37,626 bases of DNA, from NCBI GenBank assembly GCA_900299325.1, contig OMJK01000117.1, forward strand, positions 1-37,626, in the 5' to 3' direction. Shown piece by piece: positions 1-9,679 of the stretch. Origin of the DNA: Nitrospiraceae bacterium. Lineage in GTDB: Bacteria > Nitrospirota > Nitrospiria > Nitrospirales > Nitrospiraceae. The translations under genes were made by a program, and so were the position numbers. Positions within the stretch are counted from its first letter, which is position 1; each line of letters opens with the position of its first letter. The notes under the pieces were generated by a model. It had not been told where the DNA came from. It saw only the letters and a program-made list of their open reading frames with translations, and made no database searches.

Positions 1-676
1 AGAGCACCGTGCAGCCGGCGACCCCGCGCACCGCGTTCCAGGGCGCAAGCAGAAGACGACCGTTCTGCAACACATATACGTCGTCCGGGAATCGTTGCGG
101 CCACTCGTCCAGATATTTTTGATCGCCGAATTTGTTCGCCTCGAACCGTGCGTAGCACCACTCGAGGCATTGCGCCTCCCAGTGTTGCCGCACCCGCTCG
201 CTTTTCTCCTGTACAAACGTCATAAATTGCACGCAATACTTCCCGCTGGTCGCCGATTGATCAAATTCCGGAGCATACTCGTGATCGGTAATAAGGACGC
301 TTTTCCCGGATGCTTCGAACTCGCGAAAAATGGGCAACGGAGATCCTCGAAACCACAAATCGGAATCGAGATACGTCACACGACGCACTGTCGAGTCGGC
401 TTCGAACACGAACCGGGGCGCAAAAGGCGTGAGCGTCCAGCAATACTCCCCTCTCGTGCGGGTCGGCTTAACCCGTCGCAGCTCGTCGGTTTCCAACTGA
501 TCCAGCGACAATAGCCGGACATGCGGCAGGTCCAATCGGGTTAATACCCGGAACGCATCGGCGTCGACACAGAGAATCCACAAGGTGTAGGGCCGGCCAT
601 GACGTTCGAGCGACGCCTGCAACGCCAGCCCTTGGGGAAGGAACGCGCTGTCAAACAGCGTGACGTAGTGTTCCAT
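1..676 (-). CDS. GT8-like/nucleotide-diphospho-sugar transferase family protein, truncated by window edge (C-terminus missing)
   Basis: Manual translation of the minus strand from ATG at 676: MEHYVTLFDSAFLPQGLALQASLERHGRPYTLWILCVDADAF...VTYLDSDLWFRGSP... Open to base 1. The YLDSDLWF (DxD-type) motif and N-terminal layout resemble GT8-like transferases. Not in the supplied ORF track because it runs off the edge. Confidence 0.75.
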   Translation of the reverse strand, partial: MEHYVTLFDSAFLPQGLALQASLERHGRPYTLWILCVDADAFRVLTRLDLPHVRLLSLDQLETDELRRVKPTRTRGEYCWTLTPFAPRFVFEADSTVRRVTYLDSDLWFRGSPLPIFREFEASGKSVLITDHEYAPEFDQSATSGKYCVQFMTFVQEKSERVRQHWEAQCLEWCYARFEANKFGDQKYLDEWPQRFPDDVYVLQNGRLLLAPWNAVRGVAGCTVL

Positions 677-1781
677 GTTGGATCGAAAACGAATTGACCG
701 CGTCGATGACACGGCTAATCTCGCCGTCCGTCATCTGCGGGTGGCAGGGAAGCGATAAGCAGGACTCTGCATGCTGCTGCGCCCGACTCAGCCCATGGGG
801 ATCCCGGGCCAGTGCACGACACGGCTTCTGTAAATGGACCGGGACCGGGTAATGAACCAAGGTTTGGACACCTCTGGCCAGTAGATGCGCCTGCAATCGG
901 TCTCGGCTCTTACAGCGAATTACAAACAGATGCTGCACGTGCGCCGCGTCATCGTCCGGCTCCGCCAGTAACGTGATCAGCGACTGCGCCAATCCCGCCC
1001 GGTACGCGGCGGCAATGCGGCGACGCCGGACCGTAAATTCAGGCAACCACTTCAGGCGCTCGGACAGTATGGCCGCCTGCATCTCATCGAGCCGGCTGTT
1101 CAGACCGACTTCAGAATGATGATACCGTTCCTCCCCCTGGCCATAGTTCCGCAATCGCAACACAGTTTCGGCAATCGCCGCATCGTTGGTCACCACCATA
1201 CCACCGTCGCCGAGCGCGCCGAGATTTTTCGTCGGATAGAAGCTATACGCGCCTGCCCGCCCGAACGCTCCGGCCGCAGTCCCGTTCCACAGCGCGCCAT
1301 GGGCCTGTGCACAATCTTCGATCAGCGCCAGCTGTTGCGCCGCGCACAACGCAGTCCAGGCAGCCATATTGCGCATCTGCCCGTAGAGATGAACCAGCAC
1401 AATCGCGCGCGTACGGGAGGTCACACATCGTCGCACACTCTCTATGGACAGCAAGGCTGTGTCCGGTTCGATGTCCGCCAGCACTGGCGTCGCCCCGGCT
1501 CGCAGAATAGCCAGCACCGTGGCAAATGCGGTCATCGATGTCGTGATGACTTCGTCACCCGGCCCGACTCCCAACGCCCGCAGCGTCATCTCGATGGCAT
1601 CCATGCCGTTGCCCACACCGACCGCATGTGTTGTTCCGCACTGCGACGCCCATTGCCGCTCGAACTGCTGCACTTCCTTTCCCAACACGTACCATCCGGA
1701 CTCCATTACCCGAGTTACAGCGGACAACATCTGCTGCCGGAGTTCGACCGGTTCCTGGGCGAACGCATTCATCTGAATCAT
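651..1781 (-). CDS. DegT/DnrJ/EryC1/StrS family PLP-dependent sugar aminotransferase
   Basis: 376 aa; GNGMDAIEMTLRALGVGPGDEVITTSMTAFAT and PLP-Lys region YSFYPTKNLGALGDGGMVVTND; resembles FdtB/VioA-type sugar transaminases. Start overlaps the upstream stop (ATGA). Confidence 0.88.
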   Translation of the reverse strand: MIQMNAFAQEPVELRQQMLSAVTRVMESGWYVLGKEVQQFERQWASQCGTTHAVGVGNGMDAIEMTLRALGVGPGDEVITTSMTAFATVLAILRAGATPVLADIEPDTALLSIESVRRCVTSRTRAIVLVHLYGQMRNMAAWTALCAAQQLALIEDCAQAHGALWNGTAAGAFGRAGAYSFYPTKNLGALGDGGMVVTNDAAIAETVLRLRNYGQGEERYHHSEVGLNSRLDEMQAAILSERLKWLPEFTVRRRRIAAAYRAGLAQSLITLLAEPDDDAAHVQHLFVIRCKSRDRLQAHLLARGVQTLVHYPVPVHLQKPCRALARDPHGLSRAQQHAESCLSLPCHPQMTDGEISRVIDAVNSFSIQHGTLRHAV

Positions 1782-2815
1782 GCGGCCCTCTCGCGGCGAT
1801 CCCGCTCACACTCCCAATACGCTCGCCCATAACGTCGATAGTAGTCGAGCGTGCGCCGCAAGCCCTGCGTCAAATCGATGGACGGCGACCACCCCAGTTC
1901 ACGCCGGATTAAAGAGAAGTCGCCGTAATAATCGCCGATGTCGATCGCCTTTCGTTCAGGCGGGAACGGAACGAGCTCGTAGGCTGTTCCAGGAACCATG
2001 GCGATGAGCATGTCCGCCAACTCTTTCAGGGAAACAACCTCCGACCCGCCGAGATTGAACACCACTCCATCCGCTTCCTTGCGCGATCCGGCTAGCAGCA
2101 ACGCATCGACACAATCGTCGACAAAAACAAAATCCCGCCGCTGCCGGCCGTCGCCAAATACCTGAATAGGCTTGCCGTCAAGCAGCGAGCGAATCCAGAC
2201 ACCGAGGAAGGTCTGTCGCGCATCCTTCACCCGCATACCGGGTCCATAGGTATTCGTCAGCCGCAAAGCGGCGGCCCGCACTCCGTACACGTTGCTGTAC
2301 AGCAGGTGATACCACTCGCCGGCCAGCTTGTTGATGCCGTTGACGTCCACGGGACGAACGGGATGCTTCTCATCGACCGGAAGATAATCCGGCTTGCCAT
2401 AGAGTTGCCGCGTGCTGGCAAACACGATTTTGATTCCGGGATTCACCCGGCGGCAGGCCTCCAGAATCGCAAGCTGCGCCGTGGCGTTGATGGACAGATC
2501 CGTCTGCGGATCTTCCATCGAATCCAGATGGCTGGTCTGTCCGGCAAGATTGAAGAGAAACGCCTGCCCTTGCACAAGGTACGCGATCGCATGCGGATCC
2601 CGCACATCACTGATGTTGACCGACACCTGGGTGCGAATGTCGTCGATATTGAACAGATTGCCGCCATAGGCGGGCACAAGGCTGTCGACCAGTGTCACGT
2701 TGGCGCCCAGGTGCACTAAGCGCCGGGCGAGATTCGATCCGATGAAACCCAACCCGCCGGTAATCAGAACCTGTGCACCCCGATAGATGTCCATGTCGGA
2801 TTGGGCGCACGTCAT
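1778..2815 (-). CDS. NAD-dependent epimerase/dehydratase (extended SDR)
   Basis: Rossmann motif VLITGGLGFIGSNLARRL; LRLTNTYGPGMRV; FGDGRQRRDFVFVDDCVDAL. The 490-aa ORF is over-extended; the likely start is MTCAQSDMDIYRG at 2815 (ATGA overlap with the upstream stop) or the ATG at 2794. Confidence 0.88.
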   Translation of the reverse strand: MTCAQSDMDIYRGAQVLITGGLGFIGSNLARRLVHLGANVTLVDSLVPAYGGNLFNIDDIRTQVSVNISDVRDPHAIAYLVQGQAFLFNLAGQTSHLDSMEDPQTDLSINATAQLAILEACRRVNPGIKIVFASTRQLYGKPDYLPVDEKHPVRPVDVNGINKLAGEWYHLLYSNVYGVRAAALRLTNTYGPGMRVKDARQTFLGVWIRSLLDGKPIQVFGDGRQRRDFVFVDDCVDALLLAGSRKEADGVVFNLGGSEVVSLKELADMLIAMVPGTAYELVPFPPERKAIDIGDYYGDFSLIRRELGWSPSIDLTQGLRRTLDYYRRYGRAYWECERDRRERAA

Positions 2816-4566
2816 TGATTCACACAGACCGCCGCCGCGGGTTGCGCATATCGGTGCGCCCGGCTCTGCAACCAGGCCGTCAACCCCGTCGAATCGGGAT
2901 GTAATTCCGTCACGCGGCGATTTGCATACGCATCGAGCTCGCGCCGCGAGGCATCGGCCAGCCCCGATTCCCACACCACCCACTGCCAGATCACCGGCAA
3001 CGCCTGTTCGCGCAATCCCTTCAATCGATATTCTTCGATAAATTGCTCCAACGCGTTCATCTCGTCGAGATTCGGCGGACGCCAGGCCTCGACCGTCAAC
3101 TGCCCCACGATATCCGCGTATTCTTTGGGAGAGTCCCATGTGGCAAGAAACGGATAGTGCTTCCCCCACGGCGCATGAGCGGATCCAATCACCGGCACGC
3201 CCGCTGCAACCAGTTCTTCGGCCACACTGCCATGGCAGGTGATCCCGCATACCCGTCCGAGTGACGCGACTGCGTTGACTGCGGAATACCGGTTGATGAA
3301 ACGGACTCGTGCCTCATGCCGATACCGCGCCTTCAGCCGCCCGACCGCAATACGATCGCTCGCACAGACATCCGGATCGACGTTCGGATGCTCTTTGATC
3401 AGCACCCGCCCGATATTCGAATTACGCAGGCAGGCATCAATCGAGGCGACGGTCCATGCATAGAGATCCGCGAATCCATCGAGGCCAAACTGATACTGGG
3501 CATCGTCGAAGCTGTGCAGAAACAGGACCACGGTCAACGCCGCTTCATCGCGCGTGAGCTCGCGCCCTTCGTGGTCGACCAGACCGGCCGGCTCGTGCCC
3601 AGTCTGCCCGGCATCCATGTACCAGAGATGCCGCCCTTTCACGGACAGCCGTTCGTCGAGATATCGCTTCACCTGCTCACGCTGCGCACTCGACAATTTC
3701 CTTCCAACAGAGGGCCGTGCCACCAGCGCGCCTTTCCACAATTCGGTCGGACCGGCCGCATAGATTTGTCCGCAGTAATCGAACAGCTCCAGATTGCTGA
3801 ATCCGTGTTGCTGAAGGACCCGTAAATAAATCGCCTCCAGGTACGTCGGTTCGGCGACCGTGACATACGAGCGTCCCTCCGGCCGCCGCATGCGTTCCTT
3901 GACATAGTCCACGGTATACACGGCGTCGACCAGACACCAAAAAACGGCCCAGCTTCCGCAATGACTCAAGCTGCCTCCCGCCAACGGACTGACCCGAATG
4001 CACTCCGACGCAATGACATCGCCGATGTGCACGCCGGCATAGCGGGTGGCAAGCACTGCCTGGGCATCGAGCGATCCACCGCGAAAGAACCGCGTCCAGA
4101 TCTGAGCCGCCCTCACGCATGCCGTCAGCGTGCTCCGTAGCACCGCCCAATACTCCACACACGCCTGCTGAATGTGGATCGACTGTTGCGGGCCCACTCG
4201 AACGCGCGCCCCGGATCTGCCTGCCCTAATCTGCGCCAGCAAACTCATCCGGGCAGTGTCCGTACGCTGTCCGTCGATTGCGGCCGACGCTATCCGCCAC
4301 AATTTGCGCAAGACGGCGGTCACCGTTTGGGCAGCGATCCATGCCCGCACCCACCGTACCCACGGACTTCCAACCGGATGCAGAACGATGTGGACGACCT
4401 GCTCCCTAGTATCGGCAGAACGCTGCTGCTGAAACAGCCAGACCGCCGCGTCCAACAATTCAATCAGCCGCACATCGGTGTTCAGCCGGGGAGCATGGAG
4501 CACGGCGGAGCATGGCACAGAGTTGTGTCCCGACGATCTGTTCACGCCGCCGCCCTGGCGCTCCAT
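2812..4566 (-). CDS. Large GT-B / capsule-polysaccharide-biosynthesis-like protein (paralog of 5528-7303)
   Basis: 584 aa; RVLIKEHPNVDPD and CHGSVAEELVAAGVPVIGSAHAPWGKHYPF motifs, similar to the Capsule_synth / CDP-glycerol-transferase-like GT-B fold. Confidence 0.65.
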   Translation of the reverse strand: MERQGGGVNRSSGHNSVPCSAVLHAPRLNTDVRLIELLDAAVWLFQQQRSADTREQVVHIVLHPVGSPWVRWVRAWIAAQTVTAVLRKLWRIASAAIDGQRTDTARMSLLAQIRAGRSGARVRVGPQQSIHIQQACVEYWAVLRSTLTACVRAAQIWTRFFRGGSLDAQAVLATRYAGVHIGDVIASECIRVSPLAGGSLSHCGSWAVFWCLVDAVYTVDYVKERMRRPEGRSYVTVAEPTYLEAIYLRVLQQHGFSNLELFDYCGQIYAAGPTELWKGALVARPSVGRKLSSAQREQVKRYLDERLSVKGRHLWYMDAGQTGHEPAGLVDHEGRELTRDEAALTVVLFLHSFDDAQYQFGLDGFADLYAWTVASIDACLRNSNIGRVLIKEHPNVDPDVCASDRIAVGRLKARYRHEARVRFINRYSAVNAVASLGRVCGITCHGSVAEELVAAGVPVIGSAHAPWGKHYPFLATWDSPKEYADIVGQLTVEAWRPPNLDEMNALEQFIEEYRLKGLREQALPVIWQWVVWESGLADASRRELDAYANRRVTELHPDSTGLTAWLQSRAHRYAQPAAAVCVNQ

Positions 4567-5489
4567 CGCGCAAATTGAACGGCAACCGTTCGCGTCAACC
4601 TTCGCACGACCCGCTTGAACAGGCTGACCTGTCCGGCAAAGCTTTTCCGAAAATAGAATTCATCCGCCTCACGATCAGCGGCAATGTGAGCGGGATGCAC
4701 GATCTCGCCTAAGGGGGTCAGGTCGTAGGAGCCTTTTTCGTCCGGTTCCGTCGTATGCGTCCCTTCCGCATCGAACCCGATATTCTTGACCAGGTTGGCA
4801 TTGGGTGTGGCCACCAAGCCCCCTCCATACAGCACGCAGGCCACCCAGGCAAAATCCCAGGTGTCAATTTTACTTTGCCGCACCAGGTTAAACACACGGC
4901 CCCAATACCGCCGTTCATCGCTCGTTGGAAAGCAGGCGTTCCACCGCGGCGACTGTTTCCACTCAGCGAGGAACGGCACGTCGCCTTGATAATGACGCCA
5001 CGCCCGCCGCCAGGTCGCCCATCCCCAACTGCTCGGATATTTCGAAAAATAATAGGAGCCATCCCCACGCCGGTGCTCAGGCTGATAACTGTTCCCACTC
5101 ACGGCCCACACCGCCTCCTGGTGCGCGTACCGCTCAAGCAGGGCGCGGCAAAACGCATAAAACTCAGCCGATGGCACGCAGTCGTCTTCGATGATGATTG
5201 CCTGCTCGACGTGATCGAACACCCAGTCCAATCCTGTGCTCACTCTCCGTTTGCAGCCCAGATTGACGTCCGAATAGTTCCGCAACACGGTGCAGGGCCA
5301 ATCGATCGCTTCGACGATCTCGCGCACTTCACGGCACCGCCTCCGATCGTCCGGATGACCGTCGCGCGGACCGTCGGCGATGATGAACAACGTCGACGGC
5401 TGTTGACTCTTAATCGAAGCAAAACTCTCTCGCGTATGGCGCGGTCTGTTGAAAATGAGATAGGCGACGGGCGTTGAGAGACCGGACAT
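4542..5489 (-). CDS. Glycosyltransferase family 2-like / hemolytic HlpA-like family protein
   Basis: Start at MSGLSTPVAYLIFNRPRHTRESFASIKSQQPSTLFIIADGPR (ATG at 5489); VEQAIIIEDDCVPSAEFYAFCRALLERY; SSWGWATWRRAW. The upstream part of the 395-aa ORF is non-homologous extension. Confidence 0.8.
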   Translation of the reverse strand: MSGLSTPVAYLIFNRPRHTRESFASIKSQQPSTLFIIADGPRDGHPDDRRRCREVREIVEAIDWPCTVLRNYSDVNLGCKRRVSTGLDWVFDHVEQAIIIEDDCVPSAEFYAFCRALLERYAHQEAVWAVSGNSYQPEHRRGDGSYYFSKYPSSWGWATWRRAWRHYQGDVPFLAEWKQSPRWNACFPTSDERRYWGRVFNLVRQSKIDTWDFAWVACVLYGGGLVATPNANLVKNIGFDAEGTHTTEPDEKGSYDLTPLGEIVHPAHIAADREADEFYFRKSFAGQVSLFKRVVRRLTRTVAVQFARWSARAAA

Positions 5490-5527
5490 GCCTGCTGCAG
5501 AACGGCGATCGACTGACCGATTGAAAC

Positions 5528-7303
5528 TCAACGAACCCCCTGCGCGTTGCGATGCACCCCGGCATTTGCCCGCACAGGCCCGCGATGATCCCGATACCCG
5601 TTGGCGCGGTCGCGCAGCCATTGAATCATCTGCGGATCGTTCGCGCCCAATGTGGACACCTGCTGTTCGATGGCAACGGAGATATCGGGCGTCAGAATGT
5701 TGACCGCGGGATCCTTCCACATCATCCACTGCACGGAAACCGGCAGATCCTGACCCGGCAGGTTATTTAACCGGTACTCGTTGACAAAACGAATCAGGGC
5801 CTCCATTTCCTTGTGTCCCGGCGCCTGCCACCCGTCCACAGTCAATCCGCGCAGCAACGCGGCATAGTCCGCCGGAGAGTCCCAGAAGTGGACGAACGGA
5901 TAGTGCCCTCCCCACGGCGCCTTGGATGTGGCAATCACGGGAATCCCCACCGCCACCAATTCCTCCGCCACGCTTCCGTGATTGGTGATCCCATAGACAC
6001 GACCGAGTGAAAGCAACGCCTTGACGTCGGTGCATCGATCAATATATTGGACCCGCGATTCATGCTGAAACCGGCGCTTGAGCCGGCGCACGGCGTACTT
6101 ATCGGACGGAAACGTCTCCAGATCGATATTGGGGTGCTCTTTGATCAGCACCCGGCCGATCTGCCGGTTGGCCAGGCATCCCTCGATCGACGCCACTGTC
6201 CATTCATAGAGATCGTCAAACCCGTCAAGACCGAACATGTACTGCGCGTCATCAAAGCTGTGCAAAAATATGACGGCCGTCAACGCCCGGTCGTCCCGTT
6301 CGAGTACATGACCGTGCACCGTCGTCACACCTTCCTGCCCGTGCCGATTCTGTCCGACGTTCATGTACCAGAGATGCTGCCCGGCATCGCGGGTCCGCTC
6401 CGCAAGATATTTCCACGTGCGCTCTTTTTGCTGAGCCGAGAGCGGCATGTGTGCATCCGCCCGCGCCACAAACGGATTCGGCAGACCTTCCCCCGGCGGG
6501 ATCAACCGCAGCCGCCCGCTATAGTCGTAGAGCTCAAGAAGATAGAACCCCTGAAGCTGCAGGGTCCGGCGATACAACTCTTCGAGATACGTCGTCTCGG
6601 ACGTCGTGACACATTCGTCGACGCCCGACGTCCAGGACTGCCCTAAAATGTAATCTACCGTATAGACGGCATCCGCAAGACATCCAACCAGCGCCAGCGC
6701 CCCGCACTGCCGGAGACTGCCTCCTGCCGTTTGATGCAGACCGATGGTTTCCGACGCCACCAAATCACCGATATGAACGCCTCGGTACCGCAACTGCAGC
6801 AACGCCTGCACATCCATCCGACCATCCCGACGGCAGTTCCGCCAGCACTGGAGCGCCTGCAGACACGCCCTCAGTGTTGGCACAGCAGCCGCCCCGTACC
6901 CCACTTCCATTCGATGCATTTCCACGTTCAGATGGTCGTCGACTCGAAGATAGACACTGGATGCACGTACGCGGATGCGATCGATAATTGACGGCTCCTG
7001 ATGGCCGGCATCCGAAGATCCTGCACCGGTAACGGCTCGATACCATTTCACCAATCGGCGCCGAACTTTGACGGGAACCGTGCTGAGATCCGTGAACGTC
7101 CGCACCCATCGTACCCATGGGCTTCCGATCGGATGCAGCCGTACATCGACTACCGTCCGTCGACGTTCCTCTGCATGCACCTGCTCAGAAAACCAGATGC
7201 CGCCGTTGAGCAAGTCCAGCAAGTAGCCGTTATTGCTCATGCGAGGAGAATGGACGGTGACGCGGCGTAAGCGGTCTGAATTAGGAACAGTTGCTGCCAT
7301 CAC
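5528..7303 (-). CDS. Large GT-B / capsule-polysaccharide-biosynthesis-like protein (paralog of 2812-4566)
   Basis: 591 aa; RVLIKEHPNIDLETFPSDKYAVRRLKRRFQHESRVQYIDR, GITNHGSVAEELVAVGIPVIATSKAPWGGHYPF; extended similarity to the protein at 2812-4566. GTG at 7303 or ATG at 7300. Confidence 0.65.
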   Translation of the reverse strand: MMAATVPNSDRLRRVTVHSPRMSNNGYLLDLLNGGIWFSEQVHAEERRRTVVDVRLHPIGSPWVRWVRTFTDLSTVPVKVRRRLVKWYRAVTGAGSSDAGHQEPSIIDRIRVRASSVYLRVDDHLNVEMHRMEVGYGAAAVPTLRACLQALQCWRNCRRDGRMDVQALLQLRYRGVHIGDLVASETIGLHQTAGGSLRQCGALALVGCLADAVYTVDYILGQSWTSGVDECVTTSETTYLEELYRRTLQLQGFYLLELYDYSGRLRLIPPGEGLPNPFVARADAHMPLSAQQKERTWKYLAERTRDAGQHLWYMNVGQNRHGQEGVTTVHGHVLERDDRALTAVIFLHSFDDAQYMFGLDGFDDLYEWTVASIEGCLANRQIGRVLIKEHPNIDLETFPSDKYAVRRLKRRFQHESRVQYIDRCTDVKALLSLGRVYGITNHGSVAEELVAVGIPVIATSKAPWGGHYPFVHFWDSPADYAALLRGLTVDGWQAPGHKEMEALIRFVNEYRLNNLPGQDLPVSVQWMMWKDPAVNILTPDISVAIEQQVSTLGANDPQMIQWLRDRANGYRDHRGPVRANAGVHRNAQGVR

Positions 7304-8373
7304 CGCGCCCCACTCAACCTGGCAATACGACCGGCAACCGATTCAATTCCCTTTTTATTTCCCAGCGTGATGATCTCGTTCGCATGCTGATGCCCGATCG
7401 CGGTGAGCGGCCGAACGGCCTCGGCCGTCCCGTATAAACAGTTCTGGCACAGCGTTCCGCGTAAATCCTGCCGCGTGTGCCGTTCGCGCATCCGAACGAT
7501 GGTTACGTTATTCCAGGCATCCCGAAGCGTTCCCGGCTGATTCAGGTCGGCGTAGGTCAGCGCGTTTTCATAATCGACACAACACAGCGTCAGATAGCCT
7601 TCGCAGGTCACATGCACACGATTCCACAGCATGGCGCAGGGCCTGGCCGTTCCCGCCGACGGCACGCGCGGACTCATCGCCGATTGCAAGTGGATCAGTT
7701 GCTCGATCGACTGTCCCGATTGCCCATCCACACCGAAGAACACCAGATCGTCGACCAGAGGAAGGAGAAGTTCCTTCAGCCGATCCTTTTCGTGCTCAAC
7801 AAACCGCGTCACCACACACGACGCCACCAATCGCACATGCGGAGTCCGCTGCGCGCGATAGCGGGCGATGAACCGTACATTCTCCATGACGCGGTCAAAA
7901 TCGTCATGCCCATGTACGGCCGCATACGTCTCCCTTGAGCCGGCATTGATGGAAAACTTGATGCTCGACAACCCGGCTTGAATGGCGGCCACAGCCCGAT
8001 CCGGCGTCACCAGTACGCCATTGGTCGTCACATAGATATAGCCGACACCGGCGTGATGAGCGATCTCAATATAGCGCTCCAAATTCTTTGTGAAGAACGG
8101 CTCGCCGGTGGTATACAGCCCGATTTCTTTGAGACCTAATTCAACCGCCTCATGGACGAAACGCTCGAAGAGCTCCAGATTAAGGACGTTCTTCTCCCTC
8201 TCCATACGCGGGTTCGCACAAAAGACACAGGCATGGTTGCACCAATTGGACACCTCCACCAGGGCTACGCTGGGGAACGGCGGCGTAAGCGTGCCGGGAT
8301 CGAACTGATCCAGTTGCGCTTCCCGCTTCGCATAATCGGAATCGGCCGAGTTGGAGATAATTTCCGGGAGCAT
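7300..8373 (-). CDS. Radical SAM protein with SPASM-like C-terminal domain
   Basis: CNHACVFC (CxxxCxxC) near the N-terminus, ELGLKEIGLYTTGEPFFTKNLERYIEIAH, C-terminal Cys cluster PCAMLWNRVHVTCEGYLTLCCVDYENA...LCQNC. Confidence 0.88.
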   Translation of the reverse strand: MLPEIISNSADSDYAKREAQLDQFDPGTLTPPFPSVALVEVSNWCNHACVFCANPRMEREKNVLNLELFERFVHEAVELGLKEIGLYTTGEPFFTKNLERYIEIAHHAGVGYIYVTTNGVLVTPDRAVAAIQAGLSSIKFSINAGSRETYAAVHGHDDFDRVMENVRFIARYRAQRTPHVRLVASCVVTRFVEHEKDRLKELLLPLVDDLVFFGVDGQSGQSIEQLIHLQSAMSPRVPSAGTARPCAMLWNRVHVTCEGYLTLCCVDYENALTYADLNQPGTLRDAWNNVTIVRMRERHTRQDLRGTLCQNCLYGTAEAVRPLTAIGHQHANEIITLGNKKGIESVAGRIARLSGAR

Positions 8374-8418
8374 ACTGCCTGGAATTGACCTGATCAGATC
8401 GCGAGAGATGCGACGCCG

Positions 8419-9660
8419 CTAGGCGGCGCGTTCGGACGTGCCGCCGGCACCGATCACATGTTCACGCCGGTACTTCTGCTGCGCAGCGATGGGCAGGTGG
8501 ACGGAGCCATAGGAGGACGGCTCGCCCCAGAGGTTGTCTTTCCACCAGCACCCATTATGAATCCACCAGACCCGTGGATCGCGAAAGCGGTCAGCCGTCG
8601 TCCAAAACTCTTCCTCACCCATCCCCACATACGACAGCCAATGATACAAATCCTTCGACACGACATGATCATACTGCCTGACCATCTCAATCCCTTGCTC
8701 ACGAGTCATGTATCCCGTCCGGATATCTTTCGATGCGTGATCGGACGCTCTTCCGTACCCGAACTTGATGAACTTCAATAAATCGTGCACGCCGTTTTCA
8801 TACCGGTCGTCCAAATTCGAGATGCGGCGGTAGGTGCGTTCAAACGGCTGTTCGGACGCCTTCCAGCCATATCGTTCTTCGATGCGCTTGGCATGCGCAT
8901 AGGGGTCCCAGGGAAAGAAATTGCCAATGAACACGCCGCGCACGCCCACTCTGAGAATCTCTTCATCGGATGGATAGCGGGCCCATGCCAGATCTTGTTC
9001 AGTAAGCGGCTCCACCGGATCATGGAGCATGTCGGACCACTCAAAACCGCGCAAATCATGCTCGTGCCGAACGCGCGCATTGAATTCAACGAAGTCGTCC
9101 GGCTCGAACATCCCCGAGATGTCCCACGCGATCTCGCCCCACACAATCAGCGGAATATTGAACTTCACGGCAACTTGAATCGGATAGGTATTGATCCCGC
9201 AGTGCGCATGCCAGTTCATATCGCCCATCTTCCGAAAACAGAGGCGATTCAATTTCCGGAGCACGTCGACACTGGGCCCCATCACCAGATGATCGGCGTC
9301 GAACACTTCCCGCATCCGATCCCGGTTATAGTTCCCTTCAGGCAGATAATTATTCCCGTGATACGTGACCAGCAACGGCTTCAACCCGTATTCCGAGACA
9401 ATAACGTGCGTCTGGTAGTAACTGTCCTTGCCTCCGCTGACCGGAATGACGCAGTCATAGTTCGATTGCTCCCGCTTACCGATGGTGGCAAGACATCGCT
9501 CGAAGGCCAGCTTGCGGTTCTGCCAGAACTCGGACGACAAGTTGGCAAATGCTTCGGCAGTCCGGCAGCTTGAACAAATACCTTCGTGATCGACGGACAA
9601 GTTGACAGCGATGGAGGGATATACACACCGCTTGCAATAGGCCATGCGACCCGCTGTCAT
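8419..9660 (-). CDS. N-acetyl sugar amidotransferase (PseA/WbpG/LegX-type, ATP-PPase family)
   Basis: CKRCVYPS...GICSSCRTAEA zinc-type Cys pairs; PP-loop VIPVSGGKDSYYQTHV; WHAHCGINTYPIQVAVKFNIPLIVWGE; neighbours HisF/HisH-like genes. Confidence 0.88.
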   Translation of the reverse strand: MTAGRMAYCKRCVYPSIAVNLSVDHEGICSSCRTAEAFANLSSEFWQNRKLAFERCLATIGKREQSNYDCVIPVSGGKDSYYQTHVIVSEYGLKPLLVTYHGNNYLPEGNYNRDRMREVFDADHLVMGPSVDVLRKLNRLCFRKMGDMNWHAHCGINTYPIQVAVKFNIPLIVWGEIAWDISGMFEPDDFVEFNARVRHEHDLRGFEWSDMLHDPVEPLTEQDLAWARYPSDEEILRVGVRGVFIGNFFPWDPYAHAKRIEERYGWKASEQPFERTYRRISNLDDRYENGVHDLLKFIKFGYGRASDHASKDIRTGYMTREQGIEMVRQYDHVVSKDLYHWLSYVGMGEEEFWTTADRFRDPRVWWIHNGCWWKDNLWGEPSSYGSVHLPIAAQQKYRREHVIGAGGTSERAA

Positions 9661-9679
9661 ACCTGCTCGTACGCGTTCC

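Noticed and set aside
2816-3250. N-terminal extension of the 490-aa SDR ORF
   Set aside because: Lies inside the upstream GT-B gene in another frame; SDR homology begins at MDIYRGAQVLITGG and an ATGA overlap marks the start at 2815.
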